DNA of 64,000 nucleotides, taken from contig NZ_JAJAVQ010000005.1 of assembly GCF_020531985.1 (NCBI RefSeq), positions 62,001 through 126,000 of the forward strand. Direction: 5' to 3'. The translations under genes and the position numbers were made by a program. This DNA comes from Rheinheimera aquimaris. GTDB lineage: Bacteria; Pseudomonadota; Gammaproteobacteria; Enterobacterales; Alteromonadaceae. The stretch's first letter is position 1; each line of letters starts with the position of its first letter. Under the pieces are notes generated by a model. The model had not been told where the DNA came from. It saw only the letters and a program-made list of their open reading frames with translations, and ran no database searches. Shown in pieces: positions 34,803 to 43,334 of this stretch.

Positions 34803-37073
34803 ATGCGCCTTATCACTTTGCTTATTTTATGTTGGTCATTAGCGGCCTACGGCAACACGGCAGATACGCGGCAAAGCCTTGAAACAGAGTTGAACGGTGC
34901 GACGCCACAGCGGCAAATCAGCATTCTGCAGCAGCTGGTAACAGAAAACTTTAAGTCAGACCCGCCGTATGCGCTACAGCATGCCGACACGCTGATTAGC
35001 TTATTTGAATCCACCGGGGCCACAGGCCAGGATTACCTTGAAGCACTGCAGCAAATGGCAACCTTACAGGTTGGGCAGGGTTTGTTAGATGAAGCCAAAG
35101 CGAACGCCGAAAAGCTTGCTGCTGGTGCGCAGCTACTGGCAGAGCGCAACCGGCACATTCAATCGCTGAAGACCCAAGGTGTGATAGCCAGGATCCAGTC
35201 AGATTATGACGGCGCCCTGGACTACTTTCAGCGTGCCGCCGCACTTGCTCGGCAACACGACCTGCCAGATGCCGCGGTACAAGTAGAATACGAAATTGCC
35301 ATTATTTATTATTTTATGGGCAAGCACGCAGACGCCATTGAGCTACTCAAAAGCATTCAGCCAAAAGTCGAACAGGCCAATAATCAGCTTCTTGCCGGTA
35401 AGGTGCTGAATATTCTTGGCATTGTTTACGCCAATCAATCCAGATTTGAGGAATCACTTGACGTTATGCTGACGGCGCTGGAAATACAAAAGTCGCTGAA
35501 AAACAAAGGCGCACAGCAGGCATTACTGAACAATATCGGTGTAACCTATAACCGGCTGGGTAAAATCAGGCAAGCGCTGGATATTTATATTGAATCACTA
35601 GACCTGGCTGTTGAATTAAAAGACGTGCAGAGCGAAGCGCTGGCACTGATCAATATTGCGGCTATACAGCAAGACCTTGGCGACTACGAACCGGCTCAGG
35701 CTAATTTATCGCGTGGTATGGCGATAGCGCGGCAACTGAATGACAAAAACTTAATTGCCCAGGGCCTGAACAGCTCCGCCGAGTATTACTTGGTTAAAGC
35801 CGATTTTGCCAAAGCTATTCAGTTATCAATCCAGGCGTTAACCCTTGCCGACAGCAGCGGTGATAAAACCACAGCGGTGAAACCGCGGCAAAACCTGGCC
35901 AAAGCCTATCTGGCGCAGGGCGACATTGCTAACGCCTTGTTGTATATCGAACAGGCAATTACCATTGCTGCTGAACTTGAGAATAAATCTAACCTTAGCA
36001 AGCTGTATAAACAGCTGGCGGATATTTATCAGCAAGACGGCCGGTATGCCGAAGCGCTGTCTGCGCATAAGCGCTACAGCGAACTGAATAACGAGGTATT
36101 TAACAACGAAAGCGACAAGAAAATGGCCGCCTTACGTGCCAGAAATGAATCGCTGCAAAAAGATCGCAAAATTGAAGCTATGGCAAACGAGCAAAAAGTT
36201 CAGGCTATTCAGTACCAAAACGAGCTGACATTACGTGATCAGGTTTCCGCCCAGGCCGAGTTCCAGCGTTATATCTTCGCTGCCCTAATCACACTGCTGC
36301 TGTGTGTGTTGTTTATGATCTACCGCCGACGCCTGCAAACCAGGCTGAATAAGCAACTCAGCCAGTTAGTCAAAGATCGCACCCGCGAGCTGGCCGCCAA
36401 ACATATCGAGCTGGAACGCGCCTATACGGTCATGGAAACACAAAGTTTAACCGACCAGCTGACCAAGCTGCATAACCGGCGGTTTTTAATGCAAAAACTG
36501 CCTGAAGATTTAGCCAATACACCAGCCGATGCCAACGAACAGGACTTTGTCTTTCTGCTGCTGGATCTGGATAACTTTAAACAGGTCAATGACACTTACG
36601 GCCATACTGCCGGTGATCTTATCCTTATCCAGTTTAGTGACCTGATGAAACAAGTGTTTCGCAGCAGTGACTACACCATTCGCTGGGGCGGAGAAGAATT
36701 TCTGGTGGTGATGCGCCATATGAACCGCGCCAACGCACCGGCCTATGCCGAGCGCTTGCGCCGCACTGTGGAGCAACATAACTTTGATATTGCCGACGGC
36801 AGCAGCATCAACATGACCTGTTCAATCGGCTTTGCCTGTTTCCCGGATACCCAGGGCGAAAGCCCGATACTCAGCTGGAACCAGGTGATTGATGTAGCTG
36901 ATATTTGTTTGTATGCGGCGAAAAAGTCGCAGCGAAATGCCTGGATTGGTGTCGAGAAGCTGGCAGCACACACTGGTTTTCAGGATTTAATCAGCGATAT
37001 GTCCCTGTCTGTCGCGGCAAATCAGGTGAAGATAGTGTCATCTATAGCCGCAGATGAGATTGTCTGGGATTGA
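34803..37073 (+). CDS. Membrane diguanylate cyclase with periplasmic TPR domain
   Basis: 756 residues. Signal peptide (about 1-17), TPR array (about 30-430, e.g. NNIGVTYNRLGKIRQALDIYIESL), membrane helix near 495 (FAALITLLLCVLFMIYRRRL), coiled coil, then a GGDEF domain with SLTDQLTKLHNRRFLMQ, LLLDLDNFKQVNDTYGHTAGD, the catalytic GGEEF near 629 and the upstream RxxD inhibitory site (RSSD). The same layout as the cyclase at 28390, so they are paralogues, but the TPR parts have diverged and this gene has no binding-protein partner. It should make cyclic di-GMP in response to a periplasmic signal. Confidence 0.9.
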   Translation: MRLITLLILCWSLAAYGNTADTRQSLETELNGATPQRQISILQQLVTENFKSDPPYALQHADTLISLFESTGATGQDYLEALQQMATLQVGQGLLDEAKANAEKLAAGAQLLAERNRHIQSLKTQGVIARIQSDYDGALDYFQRAAALARQHDLPDAAVQVEYEIAIIYYFMGKHADAIELLKSIQPKVEQANNQLLAGKVLNILGIVYANQSRFEESLDVMLTALEIQKSLKNKGAQQALLNNIGVTYNRLGKIRQALDIYIESLDLAVELKDVQSEALALINIAAIQQDLGDYEPAQANLSRGMAIARQLNDKNLIAQGLNSSAEYYLVKADFAKAIQLSIQALTLADSSGDKTTAVKPRQNLAKAYLAQGDIANALLYIEQAITIAAELENKSNLSKLYKQLADIYQQDGRYAEALSAHKRYSELNNEVFNNESDKKMAALRARNESLQKDRKIEAMANEQKVQAIQYQNELTLRDQVSAQAEFQRYIFAALITLLLCVLFMIYRRRLQTRLNKQLSQLVKDRTRELAAKHIELERAYTVMETQSLTDQLTKLHNRRFLMQKLPEDLANTPADANEQDFVFLLLDLDNFKQVNDTYGHTAGDLILIQFSDLMKQVFRSSDYTIRWGGEEFLVVMRHMNRANAPAYAERLRRTVEQHNFDIADGSSINMTCSIGFACFPDTQGESPILSWNQVIDVADICLYAAKKSQRNAWIGVEKLAAHTGFQDLISDMSLSVAANQVKIVSSIAADEIVWD

Positions 37074-37087
37074 TACCGCTGCCGTTG

Positions 37088-37591
37088 TTATGGTTTTACT
37101 CTGTTATATTTAAACACCGCTTCTTTTAGCTGCGGCTCACGCTCAAACACCACAAACATATGCATCTCATCCTCAGAGATTTTGCGAATGGTAAAACCGT
37201 CAAAATAGGCAGTATTGTCTTCTATCTTTACCAGCGGAAAATCCACGGTTTTATCTTTCTCTTCCCAGCCTTTTAAGTCATGGTTAAAGTGCTTTAGCTG
37301 CAACACTAAGCTGTCGGCCACTTCGCGGATAATCTCAATTTCATAAAACTTTACTTTGCCATTGCTGCTGAGTTTAAAAGTACCGACCATAGTGCCGGCA
37401 AACGGCGGTGCCCAATGCTCTTCAACCACACCACCCAGTGCTTCACCACGCCAATGCCCTGCCAGCCAGCTTAACTGTTCGATGTTAGCTTTTGGCGATG
37501 CCTGCCCCGGTGCCAGCGTCAGTGTTTCAGCGGCGTACACTTCAGATATACAAAGCAGCAATACACAGCAAATTCGTAGCACAGTATGCAT
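37088..37591 (-). CDS. DUF6265 family exported protein
   Basis: 167 residues with a signal peptide (VLRICCVLLLCISEVYA). The mature part begins IEQLSWLAGHWRGEALGGVVEEHWAPPFAGTMVGTFKLSSNGKVKFYEIEII, the hallmark of DUF6265, a lipocalin-like beta-barrel. It ends in VFKYNRVKP. No function is known. It is convergent with the GGDEF gene (14 bp between stops) and follows the GNAT gene on the same strand with only 13 bp between, so the two are probably one operon. Confidence 0.85.
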   Translation of the reverse strand: MHTVLRICCVLLLCISEVYAAETLTLAPGQASPKANIEQLSWLAGHWRGEALGGVVEEHWAPPFAGTMVGTFKLSSNGKVKFYEIEIIREVADSLVLQLKHFNHDLKGWEEKDKTVDFPLVKIEDNTAYFDGFTIRKISEDEMHMFVVFEREPQLKEAVFKYNRVKP

Positions 37592-37604
37592 GGTAGTTCT
37601 CCCT

Positions 37605-38036
37605 TTAACCTGTCTGACTATAGATGTCGGGCTTATAAATCTCCATAAAGCTATCGGGCCTGCTTAATGCGGTAAAGCCAAACTTCTGATACAAGCCATG
37701 CGCATTCGACGTGGCCAGCGTAAAACGCCTGACCTGCTGCACACTGGGGTGCTGCAACACAGCCGCCATTAGTAACCCGGAAATACCCTTGCCGCGATGC
37801 TCTGGCCAGACAATCACATCAACTAAATTGGCAAAGGTCGCCTGATCGGTAATGACCCGGCAAAAACCTACCTGCTCGTCGTTTAAGTACGCGCCAAAGC
37901 ATATCGAGTGTTCAATCGACGTTGCGACGGTAGCCAGGTTAATGCCTTTAGCCCAGGTACTATGCTGGGTCAGAAAATCATGGATCTTAATCACATCAAG
38001 CAGTGATTTATCGTCATTGATAATAATATCAGTCAT
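37605..38036 (-). CDS. GNAT family N-acetyltransferase
   Basis: 143 residues from ATG 38036 with GAGG six bases before it; another ATG four codons upstream overlaps that site. The acetyl-CoA loop is visible as VIVWPEHRGKGISGLLMAAVLQHPSV and the C-terminal beta-strand as FTLATSNAHGLYQKFGFTALSRPDSFMEIY, which match the small single-domain GNAT group of putative acyltransferases. The substrate is unknown. It is upstream of, and probably co-transcribed with, the DUF6265 gene. Confidence 0.88.
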   Translation of the reverse strand: MTDIIINDDKSLLDVIKIHDFLTQHSTWAKGINLATVATSIEHSICFGAYLNDEQVGFCRVITDQATFANLVDVIVWPEHRGKGISGLLMAAVLQHPSVQQVRRFTLATSNAHGLYQKFGFTALSRPDSFMEIYKPDIYSQTG

Positions 38037-38106
38037 CCCTAACCTCATTGATCCTGCTTGTTTTACATCCCAGCAGTAGCCAAGTTATGAACCAATTTAA
38101 ATGGTT

Positions 38107-38436
38107 CTAAACAAAATAGAAGGTAATAGCTGAAATAAAGCAAAGCCAGGCAGAAATATTATAAAACAGCGCCAAATACCCATCTTTGGGCCTGGCAACT
38201 TGCCTGATAACATCGCCTGGTACTAAGGTAGACTTTGCAAACCAGCTTGAAATCAACGCAAATGAATACAGATTTAAACGTATTCCAATACCGTCCCAAA
38301 CGGGAAGGGTGATCCCTCGCTTTTCTAGATTCCTATCTAAATATCTAAGTGAAATTCTGCCAAACAATAGGGTTGCAACACCCCAGTTGAGAATTAGAAC
38401 TGCAGTGAGAATGCCCAGTGTATCCTTGATTTCCAA
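38107..38436 (-). CDS. Small three-helix membrane protein, candidate immunity protein
   Basis: 109 residues with three hydrophobic segments (about 6-27, 55-68 and 86-109) and a polar loop of about 25 residues after the first. I do not recognise the family. Its start lies only 11 bp after the stop of the 347-residue protein upstream, so translation is probably coupled. Small multi-helix proteins coded directly behind membrane-inserting toxins are typical immunity proteins, which is the reason for the guess. Base composition is AT-richer than in the flanking genes. Confidence 0.6.
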   Translation of the reverse strand: MEIKDTLGILTAVLILNWGVATLLFGRISLRYLDRNLEKRGITLPVWDGIGIRLNLYSFALISSWFAKSTLVPGDVIRQVARPKDGYLALFYNISAWLCFISAITFYFV

Positions 38437-38447
38437 TTCAATAATCT

Positions 38448-39491
38448 CTAAAAGCGAATATTAAGATTGTACAACGTATCCGCAAGGTCTTTACCTATCT
38501 TATCCGCCATTTTTCCGCTTAGTAAACCCACCGCCAACCCACCTATAATTGCCACAACCCAGCCTGCAGGCGTGGCAACAAGCGCCAGCGTTAAAGCGGT
38601 CGTTGCGGCTGCGCCTAAATAAGCGCCAACAGCCACCCCAAAACCAAAACCAGCCATCTCCCTGGATAACTCTCTCTGCCAGTCTCCCCCTGTCTGGTAG
38701 GTATTGTGAACATTACTAATACGCAACCCTGCATCCAATGCAATAACACCTTTACCAAGTAAATTGCTACTGCGTTGAAACTGCTGCACTCTTTTGAAAT
38801 TGTGACTACTTTGCAGTTTGATTGCTGTATCGGTTTTACTACCACGCGCCAACCCCATTGCCCGTTCTGGATTTGTCCAGACGGTACCACGACTTCCTGT
38901 TTTAGCGGCATTAGTCGCCATAATTCGTTTAATTTCACCCTGAAAGTGTTTGTTAACATCTGCCTGAGCAGTACTGACTTTTTCTGCCAGGGCACGACGT
39001 TCTACCGCATTGGCTTTACTGGCGTAGGCCGCACGGTATTGCTCTAAAGCCAACTGGTATTTTGCGACATAGCCTGAAAAACCTTTTAGCCTTGACTCCA
39101 CTGCGGTTGCAGCGGCCCCAGCGTAGCCAGTCATTTCTCTTTTCAGGTAAGGTATAGCGGTATTTTGAGTAAAGTTGTTCACTGACTGTATAGCGGGCGA
39201 TAATTGCAGCTGATAAAACTCTGCCAAAGCGTCAACGACCTCGGCACCAAAGTCTTTGTTCAAACGCGCGATATCTTTACGCTCAGCTGGCGGAACCTGT
39301 TTTAGCATTTCAAATAACCGTAACGTCTCTGAATCATTTCCAGAGACCTTGTCCGATTTTGTTAAGTAGGGTGTACCGGCCGGTAACATTGCCTGCTCGC
39401 CAAAAGATTGATTATCCAATGTGCTGCCAGTTGGGCATGGGATCCATTTTTTTGATATCGGATCGGTGGTAATACAGATTTCAAGTGCCAT
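38448..39491 (-). CDS. Hypothetical protein with C-terminal hydrophobic hairpin, candidate membrane-acting toxin
   Basis: 347 residues, no signal peptide. The N-terminal part (1-60) is short-looped and contains CITTDPISKKWIPCPTGS. Residues about 80-230 are charged and helical. The C-terminal 75 residues hold a long glycine- and alanine-rich hydrophobic stretch in two halves (MAGFGFGVAVGAYLGAAA and LALVATPAGWVVAIIGGLAVGLL) before a charged tail, like the hairpins of pore-forming toxins and type VI effectors. No enzymatic motif is visible. It is followed at 11 bp by a small membrane protein. The toxin role is an inference from architecture. Confidence 0.6.
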   Translation of the reverse strand: MALEICITTDPISKKWIPCPTGSTLDNQSFGEQAMLPAGTPYLTKSDKVSGNDSETLRLFEMLKQVPPAERKDIARLNKDFGAEVVDALAEFYQLQLSPAIQSVNNFTQNTAIPYLKREMTGYAGAAATAVESRLKGFSGYVAKYQLALEQYRAAYASKANAVERRALAEKVSTAQADVNKHFQGEIKRIMATNAAKTGSRGTVWTNPERAMGLARGSKTDTAIKLQSSHNFKRVQQFQRSSNLLGKGVIALDAGLRISNVHNTYQTGGDWQRELSREMAGFGFGVAVGAYLGAAATTALTLALVATPAGWVVAIIGGLAVGLLSGKMADKIGKDLADTLYNLNIRF

Positions 39492-39631
39492 TATTCATCC
39501 TTGATAAAGTGTTAATTTAAGGTGAATTTTAGTTATCTGTAACGATAATAGCAAGAGCGGCGGGATGCTGTAGTAGCGACAGAGAAAGTTGTCTGTTAGC
39601 TTATTTAAAAAACACTAACAGGAACAAGCCG

Positions 39632-40549
39632 ATGCGGAAAAAACAGCCGCTCTTTTCTTTACTGACCGCCGCTATACTGGCCAGTAGCAGTGCAGTCGCC
39701 AGCGACACAGCAACCCCAAAAGTAACGGTATCCGACTGGCTGGCACAAAGCAGCTCCAGCGATTGGCGCGAGCTTGATGCCGAAAACACCTTATATCTGG
39801 AGCTGCCTGCAGGCAGGGTGATTATCGAATTAGCCAGCGACTTTGCACCTAAACATATCAGCAATATTAAGGCGCTGGTGCGCGAAGGCTTTTATCAGAA
39901 CATACCTATAGTGCGCGTGCAGGATAACTACGTCGTACAATGGAATGAACCCGACGGTGCGACGCCAAAACCGTTAAAGCAGGCCAAACGCAGTATAGCG
40001 GCAGAATTTACTGTTAAGCTGCCAGCTAACTTTGCCTTCACCGCTTTAGCCGACTTTGATGGCTATGCGCCAAAAACCGGCCATGTTAATGGTTTTGCCA
40101 TGGCAATGGACCCCAGTAACAATAGCGGCTGGTTAACCCATTGCTACGGCGCCGTCGGCATCGGCCGCGACAACGAAGCAGACAGCGGCTCCGGCACCTC
40201 TATGTATGTGGTGACAGGCCATGCACCACGGCACCTGGATCGCAATATCACGCTGGTTGGCACAGTGCGCCAGGGCATGGCGTTATTATCCACCCTACCC
40301 AGAGGCCAGGGCGATATGGGGTTTTACACCTCCGCCGATCAATACACTTATATTAAAGACATCACCCTGGCTACAGATCTGCCGCCAGAAAAGCGCACAG
40401 CACTGCAAGTACTACGCACCGATACAGCAACCTTTAAAGGTGTTGTAGAAGCACAGCGCAACCGCGGCGGAGACTGGTACTTACACCCGGCAGGGTATAT
40501 TGAAGTGTGTAATGTCAGAGTGCCGGTAAGAGAAACGCAGGTAAAATGA
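39632..40549 (+). CDS. Exported cyclophilin-type peptidyl-prolyl isomerase
   Basis: 305 residues with a signal peptide (FSLLTAAILASSSAVAS). The cyclophilin domain is recognisable as TLYLELPAGRVIIELASDFAPKHISNIKALVREGFYQNIPIVRVQDNYVVQWN and, later, GFAMAMDPSNNSGWLTHCYGAVGIGRDN and MYVVTGHAPRHLDRNITLVGTVRQGMALLSTLP. The domain is longer than the usual 165 residues, with a C-terminal extension. It should catalyse proline isomerisation during folding in the periplasm. Upstream GGAAC is a weak ribosome site; no operon partner. Confidence 0.88.
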   Translation: MRKKQPLFSLLTAAILASSSAVASDTATPKVTVSDWLAQSSSSDWRELDAENTLYLELPAGRVIIELASDFAPKHISNIKALVREGFYQNIPIVRVQDNYVVQWNEPDGATPKPLKQAKRSIAAEFTVKLPANFAFTALADFDGYAPKTGHVNGFAMAMDPSNNSGWLTHCYGAVGIGRDNEADSGSGTSMYVVTGHAPRHLDRNITLVGTVRQGMALLSTLPRGQGDMGFYTSADQYTYIKDITLATDLPPEKRTALQVLRTDTATFKGVVEAQRNRGGDWYLHPAGYIEVCNVRVPVRETQVK

Positions 40550-40606
40550 TTTAATGCCTTAATAACCATGCAGGGCTAGCAGAAAACTATCCCTGTCTTT
40601 TGATTA

Positions 40607-40897
40607 TCACTGTGCACTATGCGCACGTTTACGCTGTGCCGTGTAGTGCCACCACGGTTTGGGGTCGTCACCATTGATAAAGCGGGTTATCGAAATAAAT
40701 ACATCATTGACACAAGGGTCATGCCGCTGGCCAGTAATATCGCATAACCGGTAATACATGTCGTACGGGTCTTGCCCCAGCAAGTCGGCAGGCTTTTCAA
40801 TACCCAGTAATACCAAATCTGCCGCACTCGCCTTACCAATATTTGGCAAGTCGGTTAGCTTAGTCACCTTTTCACGTATTACTTTGTCTGGGTGCAT
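40607..40897 (-). CDS. Helix-hairpin-helix protein of the Cdd1 / mitomycin-resistance-like family
   Basis: 96 residues. A helix-hairpin-helix motif TKLTDLPNIGKASAADLVLLGIEKPADLLGQDPYDMYYRLCDITGQRHDPCVNDVFISITRFI is followed by the terminal WWHYTAQRK, the pattern of the pathogenicity-locus Cdd1 family (PF11731). Members are small DNA-binding-like proteins whose role is unclear; some are annotated as mitomycin resistance proteins. GAGGGG lies before the ATG. It lies just outside the cassette array and I see no attC beside it. Confidence 0.85.
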   Translation of the reverse strand: MHPDKVIREKVTKLTDLPNIGKASAADLVLLGIEKPADLLGQDPYDMYYRLCDITGQRHDPCVNDVFISITRFINGDDPKPWWHYTAQRKRAHSAQ

Positions 40898-41069
40898 TAT
40901 TATCGTACCCCTCTATTTTCAATACCAACTACTGTCGTTTACTTGCCAACATAGCCAGTACTCCTCTGCATCACTGTATTGTGGTTATGAGTAATAAGCA
41001 GCATTTATTGCATGCCTGCAAAACCGTGCTGATGGCGATGGCAACTTATTACTAAAAACACTCTGCATC

Positions 41070-41375
41070 TCAGGTGAAGATGGCAATAGCCAGCATCACT
41101 AAGCAGATAAACAAAATCCAGGGAAACGGCGATGCCCACCAGCTTAAGCGTTTTGACGCAGCAGTTTTAGCACTTAACCGCCAGCGCTCTTTTGTTTGTT
41201 CCGTTTGTTTATAACGCTCTCTAAGCTGGGGCCCCGGAAAACCGTACACGGTTATGCCAAGAAATATCGCATACCAGCCAACATTTGACAGCTTAGGTAA
41301 AAAAGCCAATATCGACACACCCGTTATCAGAAACACGCAGCCAGTGATGAGGTCATTCTTAGTTGGTAATTTCAT
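41070..41375 (-). CDS. Hypothetical membrane protein, last gene of the cassette array
   Basis: 101 residues with two or three hydrophobic helices (about 8-25, 29-46 and 83-101) and a charged middle loop containing RERYKQTEQTKERWRL. No family is recognised. It follows the degenerate attC at 41406-41467 by about 30 bp. I see no convincing attC after its own stop, so it either lost its site or marks the array end. GC content is higher than in the other cassette genes. Confidence 0.6.
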   Translation of the reverse strand: MKLPTKNDLITGCVFLITGVSILAFLPKLSNVGWYAIFLGITVYGFPGPQLRERYKQTEQTKERWRLSAKTAASKRLSWWASPFPWILFICLVMLAIAIFT

Positions 41376-41405
41376 TCTGCAAAGTCACCCTGTTACGCGC
41401 AAAGG

Positions 41406-41467
41406 CGAGCAACGCTTTTCAAAATCAGCGGCAAAAGGGCACAATTGTGGCCGCGATGGTTAAATAT
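41406..41467 (-). repeat. Degenerate attC site (array site 6)
   Basis: Between the stop of the 41460 gene and the next start. In minus orientation it begins at ATTTAAC (41467-41461; its complement fits GTTRRRY exactly) and ends near GTTGCTC (41412-41406). The inner parts share ATC-GCGGC blocks, but the outer arms pair poorly, so this site is less certain than the other five. Confidence 0.4.
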
Positions 41468-41759
41468 TGATGGCATAACTAAAAACCAAGCTTATTAACA
41501 CAAATATAAAACCCAAATTCTGAATTAAAACATCAGATTGGCGATACTCTGTTTTAGGCTGTATGATTTTTGAGAGTGATAGTTTTCGGGTAAAGAAGTC
41601 GCCGGGCATAAGTCGAATACTTGAATATCCCAAACAAATAAACCCCAACGCCTGAAGTAACAACGACGCCTTCTGCTCATACGCAAAAGCAACAATTGTG
41701 ATAGTTGCTACACTAAACCAAAAAACGCTCGGCCAATGTATATTTCGCTTTTTTTCCAT
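41460..41759 (-). CDS. Cassette gene: three-helix membrane protein
   Basis: 99 residues with three membrane helices (about 13-25, 30-48 and 78-97) and a basic amphipathic stretch between (GDFFTRKLSLSKIIQPKTEYRQ). No recognised family. ATG 41759 is about 35 bp after an attC core and the stop codon overlaps the next, the normal cassette layout. It is AT-rich. Upstream ACGGAG could be the ribosome site. Integron cassettes usually lack their own promoter and rely on an outside one. Confidence 0.65.
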   Translation of the reverse strand: MEKKRNIHWPSVFWFSVATITIVAFAYEQKASLLLQALGFICLGYSSIRLMPGDFFTRKLSLSKIIQPKTEYRQSDVLIQNLGFIFVLISLVFSYAINI

Positions 41760-41788
41760 CCGTGAAGCTACTCCGTATTTTTCTGATC

Positions 41789-41871
41789 ATGTAACGCGAA
41801 GCTTTGAGCGACTGGAGCTCAGCATACACCGCCCCAGCCAAGACAGCGGCAGCAACATTGCCTTGTTATAC
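41789..41871 (-). repeat. attC site (array site 5)
   Basis: 83 bp. In minus orientation it begins GTATAAC (41871-41865) and ends GTTACAT (41795-41789), with the arms TAAC-AAG-GC and GC-TTCGC-GTTAC. The TAA stop of the YcxB-like gene is part of the first core. It is about 75% identical to the site at 43251-43334, including the middle GGCTGGG-CGGT-TA-GCTGAGCT block. Confidence 0.75.
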
Positions 41872-42387
41872 ATACTTTTTAAGTATTGATTGGAGCTCTG
41901 CTTTTTCTATATCAGAGGAGAAAGAAGAAGCAGGGATGATTAACGCAAGAAGCTTATCTAAAAAAATATAAAGATCACCGCTATTATCTTCCACTGATTC
42001 AACACTTTCCCATTTATAAAAACACCTTCCAAGTGGATTTATTTCTGTGATTCCGGCAGTAGCAAACTCTATGGTTTTTTCTCCAAGCATTAAGCCATTT
42101 TCATGGGGAATACTCGACTGACGGAGTTTACGCATATTGATAGAGTAAGCGACAATAAACACAACAAAAGGGAGTGCAGCTATTGCCGCTGACGGCCAAT
42201 GAAAGCTAGACAATGATATTGAATCAATCTGAAATACGAACATAAACGCGATCGTTAAAACGCACCAAATAATCATGTTTTTGATAAAGCCGACACCACC
42301 CTTAGGTTGTGGTGTACACAAGCGCTTAAACGCGTAATTAGTGAAGTTAAGATAATCAGTCTTAGTGACTGTTATTGTTTTAATCAT
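41866..42387 (-). CDS. Cassette gene: YcxB-like membrane protein
   Basis: 173 residues. Two membrane helices (about 36-53 and 66-84) sit near the N-terminus, followed by a beta-rich cytosolic domain with GLMLGEKTIEFATAGITEINPLGRCFYKWESVESVEDNSGDLYIFLDKLLALIIPASSF, which fits the YcxB-like C-terminal domain (PF14317). The function is unknown. The stop codon TAA is inside the R'' core of the downstream attC and the ATG is about 25 bp after the upstream one. AT-rich; CGGAA precedes the ATG. Confidence 0.75.
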   Translation of the reverse strand: MIKTITVTKTDYLNFTNYAFKRLCTPQPKGGVGFIKNMIIWCVLTIAFMFVFQIDSISLSSFHWPSAAIAALPFVVFIVAYSINMRKLRQSSIPHENGLMLGEKTIEFATAGITEINPLGRCFYKWESVESVEDNSGDLYIFLDKLLALIIPASSFSSDIEKAELQSILKKYV

Positions 42388-42408
42388 AATTCAAACTTTT
42401 CCGTGTAA

Positions 42409-42493
42409 TTATAACGCTTTGCTAATTGGCTGCCGCAGCGCAGCATAGGCAACGTTTTTTGTGACCAAAACGAAACTAAGCAACTTGTTATAC
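42409..42493 (-). repeat. attC site (array site 4)
   Basis: 85 bp. In minus orientation it starts GTATAAC (42493-42487) and ends GTTATAA (42415-42409). TAAC-aag-TTGCT at one end pairs with TAAC-gct-TTGCTAATT read from the other, a clear R/L box pair with 3-base spacers. The stop of the 42488 gene lies in the first core. Confidence 0.78.
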
Positions 42494-42772
42494 ATTTTCT
42501 TTAACCTTTGGTACCTTAAGCCGCATACACAACAGAACCATTAAACCGCAGATTAAACCAGTAGCTAAAGAACCGTTTAGGCCTGCATTTATAAAAAGCG
42601 GCTTGATCAAAAGAGCACTGACTACAGCCGGACCGAATAATATTGCCACCCATTTGAGGCTTACATATAACTGGATGGGCTTGGTGCATTTTGGGCAAAA
42701 TTTAGATTTTCCAAATTTGTTCAGTTCTTTTGAGAATACGCCAACTGATTCGAAACAATGTGGGCACTTCAT
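42488..42772 (-). CDS. Cassette gene: small zinc-ribbon membrane protein
   Basis: 94 residues. The N-terminus has CPHC and CPKC (MKCPHCFESVGVF and KFCPKCTKPIQ), a zinc ribbon, followed by two membrane helices (about 41-60 and 67-83) and a basic tail. A strong AGGGAGG site lies before ATG 42772. Zinc-ribbon plus helices is common in small uncharacterised bacterial proteins; no function is proposed. The stop codon belongs to the downstream attC core. Confidence 0.7.
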   Translation of the reverse strand: MKCPHCFESVGVFSKELNKFGKSKFCPKCTKPIQLYVSLKWVAILFGPAVVSALLIKPLFINAGLNGSLATGLICGLMVLLCMRLKVPKVKENV

Positions 42773-42791
42773 ATGCTACCTCCCTGTAGGT

Positions 42792-42845
42792 GCATAACGC
42801 TCAAAGCAAGCGTACGGTACGCGTAGCCTGCCTTTTTCGTTATAT
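42792..42845 (-). repeat. attC site (array site 3)
   Basis: 54 bp. In minus orientation it begins ATATAAC (42845-42839) and ends GTTATGC (42798-42792). AACG-aaa-AAgGCAgGC at one end pairs with AACG-ctc-AAAGCAaGC read from the other. The stop of the 42840 gene lies in the first core, and the next ATG is 20 bp away. Confidence 0.75.
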
Positions 42846-43232
42846 ACGTTTTAAAGACTCGTTTTTTATATCTCGTTTCGTAACCCACCGAAAGATCCTC
42901 CGGAGTATGGGCACGTCAAACTCGATCTCTTGTTGATACTGGCAACTTTTACAGAAAATATAGAGATACAAAATCTCGAAAAGGACCAGACGCCCCTTAA
43001 TCCCAACATAGTAATATTTTTGCGGATGCTTACTAAACTTAATGTCTATTTTTCGTTTAGAGCATTCTGGGCAATCCAAAGGATGTTCGCATTCAGCGTG
43101 TTTCAATAGCATCCTGCGTGCATCTATTTCATGACCATTTTCTCCAGCTAAATAACCACATTTAGGACAATGCTCAAGTTTCTTATCTACTCCAGAATTA
43201 CAGACTAAACATATCCAGTTGTAGCCTACCAA
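42840..43232 (-). CDS. Cassette gene: zinc-ribbon protein with TTG start
   Basis: 130 residues from TTG 43232, preceded by GGAG at 8 bases. The open frame continues upstream to 43304, but that part translates the attC site itself, so I reject the longer start. The N-terminal part has CLVC and CPKC (NWICLVCNSGVDKKLEHCPKCGYL), then a second pair in CEHPLDCPECSKRKID and a C-terminal CKSC, suggesting zinc ribbons. No family is recognised. AT-rich; the stop codon overlaps the downstream attC. Confidence 0.6.
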   Translation of the reverse strand: MVGYNWICLVCNSGVDKKLEHCPKCGYLAGENGHEIDARRMLLKHAECEHPLDCPECSKRKIDIKFSKHPQKYYYVGIKGRLVLFEILYLYIFCKSCQYQQEIEFDVPILRRIFRWVTKRDIKNESLKRI

Positions 43233-43250
43233 TCCAATTTCTCCGTGTGC

Positions 43251-43334
43251 ATATAACGCAAAGCTTTGGGAAGCCTGAAGCTCAGCGTAAACCGTCCCAG
43301 CCACGATAGTGGCGACAATAGCGCCTTGTTAGTA
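43251..43334 (-). repeat. attC site (array site 2)
   Basis: 84 bp. In minus orientation it begins TACTAAC (43334-43328) and ends GTTATAT (43257-43251). Its arms and middle are homologous to the site at 41789-41871. The TAA stop of the 43329 gene is inside the first core. Confidence 0.75.

Noticed and set aside
40607..40897. Cdd1-like gene as a seventh cassette
   Set aside because: No attC-like arms on either side and base composition like the chromosome.
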